64,000 bases of DNA, taken from Kalaharituber pfeilii. Taxonomy: Eukaryota; Ascomycota; Pezizomycetes; Pezizales; Pezizaceae. Below the pieces are notes generated by a model. That model was not told the origin of the DNA, made no database searches, and saw only the letters and a list, made by a program, of their open reading frames with translations. Where the stretch lies: positions 62,001 to 126,000 of the forward strand of contig WHUZ01000069.1 in assembly GCA_015179045.1 (NCBI GenBank). Direction: 5' to 3'. Made by a program: the position numbers and the translations under genes. Below, piece by piece: positions 29,900-41,357 of this stretch (positions are counted from its first letter, which is position 1; every line of letters starts with the position of its first letter).

Positions 29900-30379
29900 T
29901 TTTTTTATTTTTTATTTTTTATTTTTTTTATTTCATTACTCGCGTGCCGCCCTGGGGGCTATGGCGAGGTTATTTAGGTACATGTGGAGATGTATGAAAA
30001 ACAAAATTAAACTAAAGGAAACCCATTACTCCTGCCCTGCCCATTCCAGTATCTCCGCGACGTTCGTCTCCTTGTCTGGTTGCCTTAGACCTCCCGCCCC
30101 GTCTTTTATCTTTCCCCTCCATGTCTGACACTCGTTGGTTATGTGGGCTAGGTTCTCTGGTGCCCTCCCGCACCATCGGCATTCTGGTGAGTCCGTCTTC
30201 CCTATGGCGTATCTCCACTCTTTGAGCCCCTTATTCCCGAGGATGCCGGCCAGGGTTGCGATTCTCCTACGATTGTCTATTCTTTGCAGGGGTCGGTAGG
30301 ATAGACGGAGACGGTTCCTTTCGTCGGCTCTATGGTTTTTGGCTTCCTGTCTGATCCCTGCTTCTGTGACGATGTCCTC
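29900..30379 (-). mobile_element. 5'-truncated LINE-A
   Basis: An A/T-interrupted poly-T tract, LINE-A tail complement (GGGGGCTATGGCGAG) and the ORF2 C terminus. The 15-bp target duplication TGTAAGTATAGGGGA is at 29885-29899 and 30380-30394. Confidence 0.92.
30026..30379 (-). CDS. LINE-A ORF2 C-terminal fragment
   Basis: An intact C-terminal frame of about 115 codons: VTEAGIRQEAKNHRADERNR, then the arginine-rich linker, the knuckle CRWCGRAPENLAHITNEC and the end ILEWAGQE. It starts after the RNase H domain because of truncation. The open frame extends upstream to 30406 through flanking DNA by chance. It is not a functional protein on its own. Confidence 0.8.
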   Translation of the reverse strand, partial: EDIVTEAGIRQEAKNHRADERNRLRLSYRPLQRIDNRRRIATLAGILGNKGLKEWRYAIGKTDSPECRWCGRAPENLAHITNECQTWRGKIKDGAGGLRQPDKETNVAEILEWAGQE

Positions 30380-30394
30380 TGTAAGTATAGGGGA

Positions 30395-31318
30395 AGCAGC
30401 AAACAACCAGCGATGGATTGGTGCTGTAGGGCGGGGGGTGGCAGTGGAAGAAAATCGCTGACAGCATAAAAGAGCGGGGCGGAACAGTGCATGTAATTAC
30501 TACATAACTAGTGCTTCGTCATCGAACCAAATGTGCGCCGTACAGATGTCGCCAACCATACATTGTCCAAGCGCCTTATAAACTGTAAGGAAGTACTAGT
30601 ACGGTACCAATTCCTCCTGCGCACTCCTTTTACTACTTGTAATGTGAATTAGACCAGCCCTTCTTCCAGACAACCAGTGCTAGTATTTCTTCGAAAATGT
30701 TTAGAAGCACAGTCTTTTGTGCGTAAGTTTGCATGAGTAGCAATTGCTACGCTTGAGGCAATTCTGAATGTACTATCATAGTGATGGAGAGATTGCGAAT
30801 CCAAGCTGAGGCCAGAGCCGGGGGATGCGCCACTGGACCGGGTGCCACGTAATTACTGTAACTGCGGCCCTGTTATGAGCCTATGATACAAAGAAATTTG
30901 GGCTCTGGCCGGAGAAGGGGGCTATTCAGGTCAGCCTGGCCCAACTTTCTTTCTATGGCCCTGTCACTGCCCCTATCGCATCTTTACGCTCTGCATTGCA
31001 TCGCGCTGAATTGGCTTCAGATTCACTTCGCAATCTCTCTAATGTTGTCAGCCGCCTGCTGGGGCTAAGATATATGTACTGTTGCAGGGTGGATAGGTGC
31101 ATAGAATAAATGGAGGAATACATGAAATGGCATGCATAGGGCAAACAGCAAACGGCATGGATACAACGAAGAGGAGGAAGCTAACACTGGTCCTCGTTTG
31201 AGTATGACGTTCTCATGTAATTAGTCAGTGCTTCTGGGGGACTTCTTGAGAGGCCCTTCCGCTCCGTTCCAGAACCGTGATCTCCGTGTCCCAGTGTTTC
31301 CTAGCCGTGTCTTTTCTG
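30395..31318. other. No supported feature
   Basis: Unique-looking sequence with unsupported short frames only. Confidence 0.4.
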
Positions 31319-31320
31319 TA

Positions 31321-31834
31321 CAGTTTTCCCTTGCTATACCAGATCTGTAAAATCCGGCATTTTTCGTCCGGTATAGCAAGGTAGTCTGGTTGCACCAACC
31401 CTCCGACCGTAATAGCAAGGTTCCTTTATAGAATATAATGTTGGCAGAATAGAATAGGGATGGGCAGCAAAAATAATGTAATTGGGAAGTAGATCGACAA
31501 AGCCAGCCTAATTTAATTATGTACTGTGATGTTAAGTTTAGTACGCATTTGCAAGGTGAATGCAATATGGGGAAGCCAAGATTGGACGTACTAGCTAGTA
31601 AAATATGTATTCGGACATAGCGCATAATGTATATTAGTACCCCTGTCCGAATACATATTTTACTGGCTAGTATCAGTGTTAGTGTATCCGGTATAGAAAA
31701 TATTATTTGTATGGAGATAGGGGTGCAATTCCTGTCCGGTCCGGTATTCTTAGTGCGTCCGGTATAGCGAGAGGGTTTTGTATCAGAGCGGGATGTACCA
31801 ACCTGAGAGCATCCGGTATAGCAACGGAAAACTG
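31321..31834. mobile_element. 514-bp terminal-inverted-repeat element (non-autonomous Tc1/pogo type)
   Basis: The ends CAGTTTTCCCTTGCTATACC (31321) and the complement of CAGTTTTCCGTTGCTATACC (ending 31834) differ by one base and are bounded by TA (31319-31320 and 31835-31836). CCGGTATAGC words recur inside. There is no transposase. An 80-bp palindromic element (31591-31670) is nested inside it. Confidence 0.8.
31591..31670. mobile_element. 80-bp palindromic MITE, copy 1
   Basis: CTAGCTAGTAAAATATGTAT then TCGGACA, mirrored at the right end as TGTCCGAATACATATTTTAC then TGGCTAG. It is flanked by TA on both sides. A copy of identical length is at 53399-53478 inside a different transposon. Confidence 0.85.
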
Positions 31835-32052
31835 TATTTCCCATCATTGTCCCTTGAGCCGCTCATCCCCTGTTGCAGCGTCATTGATACGAGTTCTACC
31901 CACAACATCACGTTGACAACAGCGGTTGATATATCGTGCTGGCAAGGTTTTTTTCTTGTGGGGAAGAACCAGTAGATCGCTCTGGCACTGCAGGGATCTT
32001 TCCGTTGACGCTCTATATGTATGCGCAAAAAGATCTACCTACTCGTACAGTA

Positions 32053-32338
32053 CCGTATTAACTCACATAAGAGCAAGAAAACAAACGCGCGCTAGTTCGG
32101 TCTTGGCAGGACTCAGGCGCCATTAATCCCGCTAGCGCGCTGTTCGTGCAATCTTGGCATTACTAAGCACGGCTAATCTCCAGCTTCTCTACGAATCTCC
32201 GTGGTGTTGAGGTTAGCATCGCGGTAATTCGGGGATCATTACGTGCCCGTGCGTGATACACGCGCACTGGCGCTGAGAATTTTGCCAAGACCGAACTAGC
32301 GCGCGTTTGTTTTCTTGCTCTTATGTGAGTTAATACGG
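32053..32338. mobile_element. 286-bp MITE derived from the pogo-like element
   Basis: Terminal inverted repeats of about 55 bp start CCGTATTAACTCACATAAGA and are flanked by TA (32051-32052 and 32339-32340). Read on the minus strand, its first ~140 bp match the left end of the element at 50073. Its last ~150 bp match that element's right end, with the join near CAACACCACG/GAGATTC. Confidence 0.9.
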
Positions 32339-32520
32339 TACTCAATAGTGTGAAAAGGAGTACAGAGGAATAGGCTCAGAGATGTGTGTATTCGATTCTA
32401 ATGATCAATCAAGAACGGGGCTTCCAGAGCCCATATATATACAAAAACTCTATAACACGAAGTTGCATACAAAACCAGTGAACAGAACAGCTAAGTATTT
32501 GGACTGCCTAATATGGAATA

Positions 32521-32640
32521 CTCAGTCCGGAGTGTTTGGGCCATCGCGGATGTTCGGAGTGCTTAGGCCATCGCGGATGTTCGGATGTTTTACACACTCG
32601 GACTGTTTCGCTCGGACTGTTTCGCTCGGACTGTTTCGCG
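32521..32640 (+). repeat. Short tandem repeats before LINE-A
   Basis: GGCCATCGCGGATGTTCGGA occurs twice (about 32541 and 32569), and the 15-bp unit CTCGGACTGTTTCG(C) occurs three times at about 32597-32640. The last unit became part of the LINE target duplication. Confidence 0.75.
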
Positions 32641-32775
32641 TTTTTTTTTTTTTTCTTTTTTTTTTATATCATTTAATCGCTTGCCGCCCTAAGGGCTATG
32701 GCGATGTTGTGCTAGTTACATACGAGAGAGTTAGAAAAATATCTCCCCTCCTTGCTCCCCCCTCCTCCCCCCCCT

Positions 32776-33129
32776 TCACTCCCCCAACATTTCTATAAGA
32801 GTATCTAGCCTGTCTCTCTCCCCTTCCCTCCTCTTCGGAGGGTTCCTCACATGCTCTTCACCCCCTGGCCACCTCCTCTTCCATACCCTACACTCACCCA
32901 GTAAATGGGCAGTCGTCTCCTCAGCTTCTCCACACCATCTGCATTCTGGCCCATCCCCTTCCCCGATCTTCCACCTCCACGCCCTCAGCCCCTTCCCTCC
33001 CAGGAGCCCCGCTAGTCGGCTAACTTCCCTGCCTACCCTTTCTAAAGGTCTGTACGCCAAGTCTAACCTGTTCCTCTCTTCCGCTCTCTCTCTCCTGAGC
33101 CTCTGTCTCTGCCCCGCCTCTGTGACCAC
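32776..33129 (-). pseudogene. LINE-A ORF2, C-terminal piece after frameshift
   Basis: Continues the polyprotein in another frame: VTEAGQRQRLRRERAEERNR, GKGLRAWRWKIGEGDGPECR, knuckle CRWCGEAEETTAHLLGEC and the end LIEMLGE. The break lies between 33137 and about 33129, just after the last RNase H motif. Confidence 0.85.
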
Positions 33130-33136
33130 CTCCGCC

Positions 33137-35838
33137 TTATATTTGCAAGGCTGTCCCCCACCCCGCCACCCTGTCTGCCTCTTCGTTCCCCTCTATGCCT
33201 ACATGAGCCTTCACCCACATAATCGCCACGTCTATGTCCCCCCTCCCCACCCTCTCCTCCCATGCTTTTCTCAGCTTGTTCGTCGCACCGTCGTGTGTTG
33301 GGTCTCCTCTCGCTATCGCCTTCATTCTCCTGATCGCATGCCTCGAATCTGTCAATATCAGCAACTCCCCCTCCACCCTCCCCATCACCTCGCTTATCGC
33401 CACCAGCTCCGCATCATTCACTGTCGCATCCTCCCCCAGGTACCACGGTTCCTTCTTCTGCCCCCAGCATGCTCCAGCTCCCGCTTTCCCCCCCCTCAGG
33501 CTCCCATCCGTGTAGACCGGAATCCATCCCTCCTCCGTATTTAGGCTTATATGCCTCTCCCACTCCTCTTTCTCCGCCCCCCGATATAGGGACGGGAGCA
33601 CCGCCAGGGGCATTCCCTCCCCATACGATAGGGACCCCCTCAAATACTCTTTCTCCTTGTCCTCTCTCCTCATCCTCTCCCCTTCGAACCTCAAAGCCCT
33701 AGCCTCCACCCTAGTCGACTCCCATTTCACAAAAGTCTCCACTGACTCTATGTTAGACAGTCCCTCTACGATGTCGCGTCTCGTCCCCCATGGCGCCCCG
33801 ACAATGCTTCTCGCCACCGAATACTGCCATCTCTCCAGGTCCCTCAGCTTCTTCTCCCTCGATGCCCCGTGCGCGTAATCGTGCCAAGCCCATGCCCCCC
33901 ACATCGCCACTGTTCTCGCCACCCCAGTGTAGATTTGTCTCCTCTTTTTCGGGTCCAGACGCGCCAGTCTTGCTGCCGTTGCCCAAAGCGCCTTCCCCAG
34001 GTTCAGTCTATTTCTGTGATGATCGTCAAACTTCAACTCCCAATCCACCCTCAAGCCCACCAATCTGTATGTCTCGCCCTTCACCCCCACTACCAGGGTC
34101 TCTTCCTTGTCCTCGTCCATCTCAAAACCCTCCTCTTCCGCGTCCCTCCGTAAGGCTCCCCTGTGCTCTCTTATCTTCCTTTTCAGCGCCACCATGCTCT
34201 TATCCGCAATCACGCTGTGGAAGTCGTCCACGTACGACCTCGTGAACTCCCTCCTCCCCGTCTTCTCGGCAACTGGGGCCACCCCTACCAAAAACAGCAC
34301 CGGCGATATCGGGGATCCTTGTGGGGCTCCGTCTGTCATGGTGAACTCCGCTCGTCTCTTCCCATCCCACGACATCCCGCACCTGGTCGGCCTCAAGAAG
34401 TTGTCCACAAACGCTGCCAGGTTCCTGTCCACCTCCTCAATCCGTCCCACTACTCTCTCCCTCCTAACGTGATTGAACGCGGACTTTATATCATCCCCCA
34501 CCAGCGCCACCCACTTCCCCTCCCCCAACCTCCCTTCCACCTCCTTCAGTACCTGTCTCTGCAGATCCTCCGCCCCTCTTCTCGGTCTCCCCCCCAGCTG
34601 TGAGTCACAGAATAGCACATCGTGTCTCTGTATTCTGTCCGCCACCACCTTCTGTCCTAATTTCGCCACCGTGTTGAGCAGCGTGATCGGTCTCCAACTC
34701 GACGGCGATTCCCTCGGCTTCCCCTTCTTCCGTGTCATCACCACTTCGAACCCCCTCCCTAACTCGTAGTCCCCATTTATATAATCCACTATCCTCTCTC
34801 TCACCGCCGAAAATAGCTTCGTCCCTCTCAGCATCTTGAGAAGCCCGTACTGGATTCCATCCGGACCTGGTGCCAACCTCGATTTCGTCTTTGAAAGGGC
34901 CCGATCTATCGCGGCTCTCGCCTCCTCCCTTTCCATCAGTCTTCCCTCGGGCCTCCTAGGCTTCTCCTGCTCCCTAACCCCGGTAACGAAGTGTCTCTCT
35001 ATCAGTTTATCCGCCACCTCCTGATCCGAGCCTTCTATACCCATCAGCTCCCTCTCCCTGAATGGGTCTCTTGCTAATCGGAAAATGTCCCACGGAGACG
35101 TGACTCTCTCCTCCTCCACCCAATCGTCCCATACCTTCTTTTTCTTCTCTCTTATCATTTCCCTGAACGCTCTCCTGGCCTCCGTCCTGGTTTTCGTGTC
35201 GAATCCGTTCCCCTTCCTCAACATATACCTCACCCTCCTCCTATACTCCTTCACCTCTCTGTCAAACCACCTCTTTGATCTCTCCGAAATACGCGCCTCT
35301 TTTGTGAAAATTTCACTTAGCCTCCTCAAGACTGCATAAGCGTCTGTCCCCTCTCTTAGCTCCTTATCCCCCCATCTCTCCACGAACTCCTCCCACTTCT
35401 CCCAGTCTGTCACCCTAATGGTCCTCTCCGCTTGTCCCTGTCCTATCGCCAATGTGCCCACCATCATCGCGTGATCCGCGCCCGCTATCCACGTCACTCC
35501 CTCGAGGCTCCACTCCCCTTCTCTCGCGAATGCTAGATCAAGTAGTGCCGCCCTTCTCACTCCCTCCACCATCCTCGACCACGTCCGTACTGTTCTGCTA
35601 ATCCTCTGTCTCAATCCCCAGGTCTCCGTCCTACTCTTGAGCCTCTCCCCTCGCCTCTCCTGCTTGTCCGACCACTCCTCGTCGTGGCTGTTACAGTCTC
35701 CTATCAACAAGTCCGCTCCCCCTATCGCATCTAGCTCCTCATCTACTTCTGTCTCCCTGTTCCAATATACTCCCGACACCCTCCTGTTTCCCACGTTAAC
35801 CGTTACGTGGCCCTCCCCACCTTCTACTTTGACCCCCC
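33137..35838 (-). CDS. LINE-A ORF2: endonuclease C-terminal half, RT, RNase H
   Basis: One open frame of about 900 codons; the first 13 codons of the apparent frame (to 35875) are flanking DNA. The first part is the C-terminal half of an APE-type endonuclease (LLIGDCNSHDEEW, and ADHAMM, where the catalytic His lies in a D-H pair). RT blocks are SSWRPITLLNTVAKLGQKVV, GRPRRGAEDLQRQ, LVGDDIKSAFNHV, DGAPQGSPISPVLFLV and the active site SYVDDF. RNase H has VYTDGSLRGGKAGAG, NDAELVAISEVMG, LLILTDSRHAI and IMWVKAHVGIEGNEEADR. Target-primed reverse transcription is the expected role. The stop at 33137 cuts off the knuckle. N-terminal endonuclease residues are missing, so the copy is probably inactive. 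Confidence 0.92.
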
Positions 35839-35850
35839 ACTGTTTCGCGT

Positions 35851-36109
35851 GTGTTCGGCTCATGGTTTCTAACAAATAGGTTGGAAATCAGAATTCGGTG
35901 AGTACATTCCCTTTTTTTTTCCTTATTATGACAAATCGTGACCTAATTTTCCCCTTTTCTGAAGGCGAGGAAGGTGGTTTTACTGTGGACAGGCTGCCTG
36001 CGCGTTTTCCGCCTTCTTCGTCGGATGGACTTTGGCTCCCTCTTTACAATTACCATTTACTTTTCATTTTATTAGTCTCATCTGTCAGTGTGCAATCTCT
36101 GTGCAGCTA
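35851..36109. other. No supported feature
   Basis: Flanking sequence between the LINE and a tandem duplication; no open frame of note. Confidence 0.4.
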
Positions 36110-36400
36110 CGCTAATTCTACTTCCTGCAGTTTTACCAGTTCCAAGCCATCGGACAAAAACTGATTACACGGATACGGCATTTCGGTTTGGGGTTTTTGA
36201 CTTCTTTGTTTTCACCCGCCTCACTAGCGGGACTGTGGGCACCCACCCTTTCTCTGTGGAGCCACGATAATTCTACTTCCTCCAGTTTTACCAGTTCCGA
36301 GACATTGGACAAAAACTGATTACATGATGGATACGACATTTCGGTTTGGTTCTTTGTTTTCACCCACCTCACTAGCGGGACTGTGGCACCCACCCTTTTA
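36110..36400 (+). repeat. Tandem duplication of a ~145-bp unit
   Basis: The block ATTCTACTTCCT(G/C)CAGTTTTACCAGTTCC ... CTCACTAGCGGGACTGTGG ... CACCCACCCTTT occurs at about 36113-36252 and again at about 36268-36400. The copies differ by small indels and substitutions. Confidence 0.85.
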
Positions 36401-36428
36401 TGTTTTCCTTATATTTTTTTCTTTTATG

Positions 36429-36494
36429 TACCCAAATCGCCATAGCTCTTAGGGCGGCATGCGATTAATGATATTGAAAAAAAAAAAAAAAAAC
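36429..36494 (+). mobile_element. LINE-A 3'-tail insertion
   Basis: ATCGCCATAGCTCTTAGGGC followed by GGCATGCGATTAATGATATT and an A run. The outer stem is ATCGC/GCGAT. I could not fix the target duplication. Confidence 0.75.
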
Positions 36495-36756
36495 TGATTG
36501 ACGTTTGCTAGATAGGAGAACAATATCATTTTTCTTCCTATTGCTCCACTCATATGCATTTAGTCTCGCTACTGGACTGTATATGAATCACGCACAACGC
36601 CAACGTTTGTGTAGCTTAAGTACGCCACGGCGTTTTTCTTTGCAAGCCACGCATCCAGTGCCTTTCTCATCTTCCTGATATGATAACTTCCCTGATACTT
36701 CCCTATTCAGTCATGGTTCCCAGAAAACGTTATGCTATGCTTTCTCATGTATATAG

Positions 36757-36838
36757 CGACTCTAAGATCAATAGACTCAACGGTATCTCTACAGCGTTCA
36801 CCGTGACAAAAGCAGCCCTCGCATACCCTCCCGCACGT
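36757..36838 (+). repeat. ~85-bp direct repeat, unit 1
   Basis: AGCGACTCTAAGATCAATAG through CAGCCCTCGCATACCCTCCC. It recurs with very few differences at about 37228-37310. Confidence 0.85.
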
Positions 36839-37227
36839 ACCATGGAGGCTTATCGGGATGGTTGTAGATATGGTACTGATGAGTTTACACAACGTGTATA
36901 TAAGAGTCATCGAAGAGTTGAGTAGATCTTTTCTCTATATAGTAATTTTTCGTTCTGCACTAGTACTAATTCTGTAATCTTGGCAATCTTGGCATGTAAC
37001 AATTCAAAGGCCTCCCATACAAAGTGCAAATTTTTTAATCTGCTATTTCTCAACACCACATTAAATTTTTTTTAATTTGGACAATGAAGAGTTGTAGAGC
37101 AAGCGAAATAGTACATGCCTACATTGTTTAATTTTTAATCAGATGTGGTTGGGTGATGGAATAGAGTTGCAAGTTCCGGTTTAGTATTTTGGTCGCGGGT
37201 GGTCCCTTACTGATGCACTCCACCATA

Positions 37228-37310
37228 GCGACTCTAAGATCAATAGACTCGACGGTATCTCTACAGCGTTCACCGTGACAAAAGCAGCCCTCGCATACCC
37301 TCCCGCTCGT
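37228..37310 (+). repeat. ~85-bp direct repeat, unit 2
   Basis: Second copy of the 36757 unit. It is followed by GTATAAATACAGGGTCCCGT and then by sequence ending GACGGGTCACTG/TA near 37398, which reads on the minus strand like a Tc1/mariner-type terminus. No transposase was found next to it. Confidence 0.75.
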
Positions 37311-37397
37311 ATAAATACAGGGTCCCGTAAAATGTGTTGGGGATTAGGCAATATTTGGCGTAAGTGTATCATGTCCCCAAGACTTTTGACGGGTCAC

Positions 37398-37921
37398 TGT
37401 ACATTCTTTGTCATCTAGGAAACAGATAACCTCGATGCTATTTCTAAGGTGGCTGTGGTCAGTGTTTTAACTGGTTGAGTGTCCAGCCACCGTGGCAGGG
37501 ATCACATACATATCCGTCTGGTTTGTTTCAAAAGCAACTGCAAGGGGATATTTATCCCACCCTTATAGCCCTGTCGGTGACGCTTCCTCATTTAAAATTT
37601 GGCGCAATTGCATCTCGTGATAATACACATCGTGTCCCATATTTTTGAGGCTGCGTCGACTTTTACAGCACAGATTTGAGAGAGTTTGCAAGCTCTGTCA
37701 ACAACTCACCCACTACTCAACGTTCCTTGCGCGCAGTGCCTGGAATTTTCTTTTTTTTTTTTTTTGTCCGGCTTTGTCATCTTGAATTATTCGGCAGAAC
37801 TAGTCATTGGAGACTTAAAAGCAACACACGATACACCTGGCCTTCAATTCTGTGCATATTTCTGACTTTCGGAATAGACAAATCAAGCTAGAAAATTCAT
37901 TTACCGAAGCCAGCATCCAGT
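37398..37921 (+). other. Upstream region of LRSGR member A
   Basis: No open gene. A block around 37672-37745 (TTTGAGAGAGTTTGCAAGC) resembles 55108-55185 upstream of member B. In both, one frame reads L-x-E-F-A-S-S, so it could be a shared upstream exon or leader. A short T run lies at 37750-37763. Confidence 0.45.
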
Positions 37922-39927
37922 ATGCACTTACGATCTGGTCGCTCATTCTCACCTGTGGACGAAGGCGAGACCCCTGTGAGAACGGCGAGAGGACGACAGC
38001 GGTCACGTCCCGCAACGCTCGCACCACTCGCTGAGGCCCCGAAACAGCCGCCCCAAGGAGACTCAAGACCGCAGAGCATTGCAGGAGGAACTGCAAGCTC
38101 GAAACAGCAGGCGACGGTGACGCAATCAGGCCAGCAGCAGGAGGAGCGTTTGCAGTCGTCGCAGCCGTCTGCAGCACCGGACCTAACCACTGAAAAGCAG
38201 CCAGGAAATTGCGCAGAAGAAGCGGGGCAAACACAAGTCAGTCCCAATCACAAGGATGGGGAAGGCGGCCTCGAAGCTGAAACTCCACAAGTGATTAATG
38301 AGCTTGATGCCCGCGACATTTACGACGAGAACACAAGCTCCTCTGGCTTCTATGACCCCGACCACAGAGACCTCGAAGGACGCAGCGAACGAACAGCACC
38401 ACTCTGGTATCGGCGAGTCGAAGCCTGGGTAGCTTCTGTACAACAAATGCAAAAACAACTGCAACACTCAGGTTTCAAGCGGCCTGTGAGTGGTAGTGGC
38501 ATTGTGCACTCGGCAGATCGTCCGCCAGATGCATTATTCCAGTTTTGTTCGACGGTGAACACCTCTGAGCAAACAGCCAAGAGGCAGAGAACTACCCCAA
38601 CCACAAACCCATACAAATGGCGGCTTGATCTGGAATTTTCTGAGCCCAGTATTGTTATTAAGTACGGGCCCGTATTAGACAACATTCAACCACCGGTGCC
38701 AGTGTGCCAGCTGCTGGAGCATCTGAATCTCTTCAAAGTGGCAGACACAGACCACAAATCGCGCATTCCACAGGAGTTCAAGAAAGTAAGATATTATTTC
38801 CGTACCATAAAGACCTCCGAGAGCAACCTTGCTAACGGCCGTGGGGGCAAGAATCTGCAATATACAGATCCATATCGAATCTCAACCTCTCTATATGGGC
38901 ACAATGGCGGCACTTCTGCGTCGCCCCGCCAACGGGAGTTACAGCCATAACCCACGAGTCCACCCAGGCCGCAAAGGTTGGCGAACCATTAGGTCATGAG
39001 TTGGGAATTTGCTGGGACAATATACAAAGGATAGCTGCAGAGGCACGAAATCGACTGGAAATGGGAGGTGAAGAGGGCGAGTGGGTTTCATTAGCAACAA
39101 TGTTGCTTGAAGACCGCTATCTCACGGACCTTTTCGCTGGAGAATCTGCCAGTAAGAATATTATGGAACAACGCATTGGTGTCAAGCAGGTGTATGTCAC
39201 GTCACGTTCCCCGGGACCCGCGCTTGCTGCCAATGAGTACTGACAAATACGCCTACCCTGGGCGATGGATAGCACAACCGCAAACCTCATACCAGAATGG
39301 CTACCCACTTACGAAGGCAAACAAATTTCATCCACCATGGTAGATATTATTCTGACAATGGGGCCCGAACATTCATCATACAGCACGTTCAGATCAATAC
39401 GCCATCTCCATTTGTCACCTTTTGTTGAATACCAGGCCAGGGGCCACCCTTGCTGCTGATTAAATGCAAGGCTTATGGGATGAAGCGGAGGCGGAAAACC
39501 AACTTGCATTGACAGCTGCTGCGTGGCTTCAGGCGATCGACAAGCAGCTTTTTGGTCTAAGGGATTCGATAATGCAAGAACGAGTCCGCCAGCTCAAAAC
39601 CCAGCACCGGTAACACAGTCCGGTCAACCTACTAGTGAGGCTGCAGCTACAACACCTGATAACGAAGGAGATCTGAGGGCGAAATGCCTGGTCGTATTGG
39701 TTGTGCATATAGTGAGGGGCGTATGGAATTGGGGGGTAGCGTACATGGATGCAAATAGCAAGGTAGTCGTGATTATGAGGGCAGGTCAACATATGTATAT
39801 TGGGGACATGAGCAAGCCAGCGGGCATCTGCAACATTGCGGCATGGGTGGCAACTGCGAAAGAATGGCTTGAGACCCAGTGGATTCCTGCCATGACTGAA
39901 GCCATTGAACTTCGAAAATCGAGATAG
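37922..39927 (+). pseudogene. LRSGR-family gene, member A (decayed)
   Basis: The first long frame (37922-38785, then GTAAGA) starts MHLRSGRSFSPVDEGE and is Gln/Ser/Ala-rich and disordered. It then has the conserved block PQVINELDARDIYDENTSS and a C-terminal stretch LDLEFSEPSIVIKYGPVLDN and LLEHLNLFKVADT. A following segment (around 39001-39170, GICWDNIQRIAAEARNRLEM and LTDLFAGES) and a last one (39523-39927, CLVVLVVHIVRGVWNWGVAYMD, GICNIAAWVATAKEWLETQWIP) match member B at 55358-57292 piece by piece. The part between them at 39330-39560 is spread over different frames with stops, so member A looks disabled. I do not recognise the family and see no catalytic motif. Confidence 0.6.
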
Positions 39928-40605
39928 TCTCGTGCCATTTCACTTCCATAGGCCTTCGAGCCTATATGCGGATAAAAACAGCGGCACATTGGGTGGAGGG
40001 ATGGAAGGGATGGATGCGAGGCAGGGCCCAAACACGGCATCAGATGAAGAATTGGATTACACCGAAGGAAGGGCAGTGGATAGTTTGGGTAGTTTGTGCA
40101 GGCAGTGATAGAGACGTTACAGTGAGGGTGCAGTAGCAGCCATACGTTGTACATGGTGTTTCTTTCCTCACGGCGCATGTCAGTTGGATTTCGTCATACA
40201 CTGTCCAGGGAGACGTTGTGAGAGCAATTAAAACAAATATATATGCAGTGATAAAGTTATCACTCTGGCCTTCTGCTATCACAGAGCAGAGTTCATGAGC
40301 AGGCATACGAGCTTTAGAGCACTGGAATCGGAAGTGTCTCATATAATCCTATAATGTACACAAGAACGTTACCTCTTGTGGGCCCCAATGACAGACAAGG
40401 TGTTATCTATACAACATTGACTAACTCGAGGGGAAGTTAAAGCAATGACAAGTGAGACTTGTGGGAAGCCTTGGAACTTGGAACACCAGCAAATTCTACA
40501 GCAGGTCTGAGGTCTCTACCTAAGCTTATTTAATTATTCATTCATTATCCCACTTCAGCTCTAACTCTATAACTTAGTCAGTAATAATACTCTGAAAGTT
40601 ATTCT
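39928..40605. other. No supported feature
   Basis: Downstream of member A; short unsupported frames only. Confidence 0.4.
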
Positions 40606-40610
40606 CGTTG

Positions 40611-41251
40611 TTACGGGGTACGTTGAGGGTAAGCCGTTTACTAAATAACTAAGTGCAACGTGAAATATAATTAAATATAAGTCACGGAAAATAAAGTAGT
40701 TAAGGTAGTAAGAAAGCTTTATATTTGTTAGGGTTGAGTTCCGGGTCCTTGCCCTTCTAACTCCGGGGGTCAGGCTTCTTATTTATACAAAATATAATTC
40801 TTCAAAGCTGTTAACAAATTCAGCTTGAACGGAATCCGGAGATCAAGCCGGACCCTGAAAAATGCCAAGTGACAGCCTTTCTTTTTGACCAACCCTTACA
40901 ATAAATCCTAAGACAACAAATACGAGAACTTGAAACCTCTAATGCAAGCCTCTATCTAAAAATACCATTATAACTCCAATTGCTATGCAAAGACCAATAG
41001 CAAAGAAAAGATAAGAAAAGGTTATCGTACAAGTAAAGAATTAGTACAACAGGAACTACTGGAAGAGTTAGTAACCAAGATTGCTAATCTTAGTAGCTAC
41101 TTACTTCTTAACCGAGAAAGCTCCACTACCACTAGCCTGACTAGTATCGGGTTAGCTAAACACTCGACCAGCGGGCCTTATAGTTGGTAGTACCTTTTGA
41201 CGACACTTAGCAAGACGGTGTTATAGCATGAGAATAATTATGCCTGTAACA
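40611..41251. repeat. Solo LTR of a second LTR family (641 bp)
   Basis: Begins TGTTACGGGGTACG and ends ATGCCTGTAACA. The 5-bp duplication CTCGT is at 40606-40610 and 41252-41256. TTATTTATAC near 40780 could be a TATA box if the LTR is in plus orientation. It has no resemblance to the LTRs at 8813/12040 or 22151. Confidence 0.88.
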
Positions 41252-41357
41252 CTCGTATATTACTACAACTCTGCAGTCCTGCCCGCACCGCTAGCTGAAT
41301 AATTTCGAGTACAACATTTTCTAGAAGACCTCCACCTGCTGAACTGAATATATTCTC

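Larger units (their letters stand above)
32642..35838 (-). mobile_element. LINE-A, longest copy (3.2 kb, 5' truncated)
   Basis: Poly-T, then tail complement with outer stem ATCGC/GCGAT (TTTAATCGCTTGCCGCCC, AAGGGCTATGGCGAT), then ORF2. The target duplication ACTGTTTCGCGT is at 32630-32641 and 35839-35850. The truncation falls in the endonuclease domain, and no ORF1 is present. Confidence 0.95.

Noticed and set aside
33790..34603. Plus-strand frames up to 151 codons with Pro/Ser-rich translations
   Set aside because: Antisense of the LINE-A RT domain on the minus strand.
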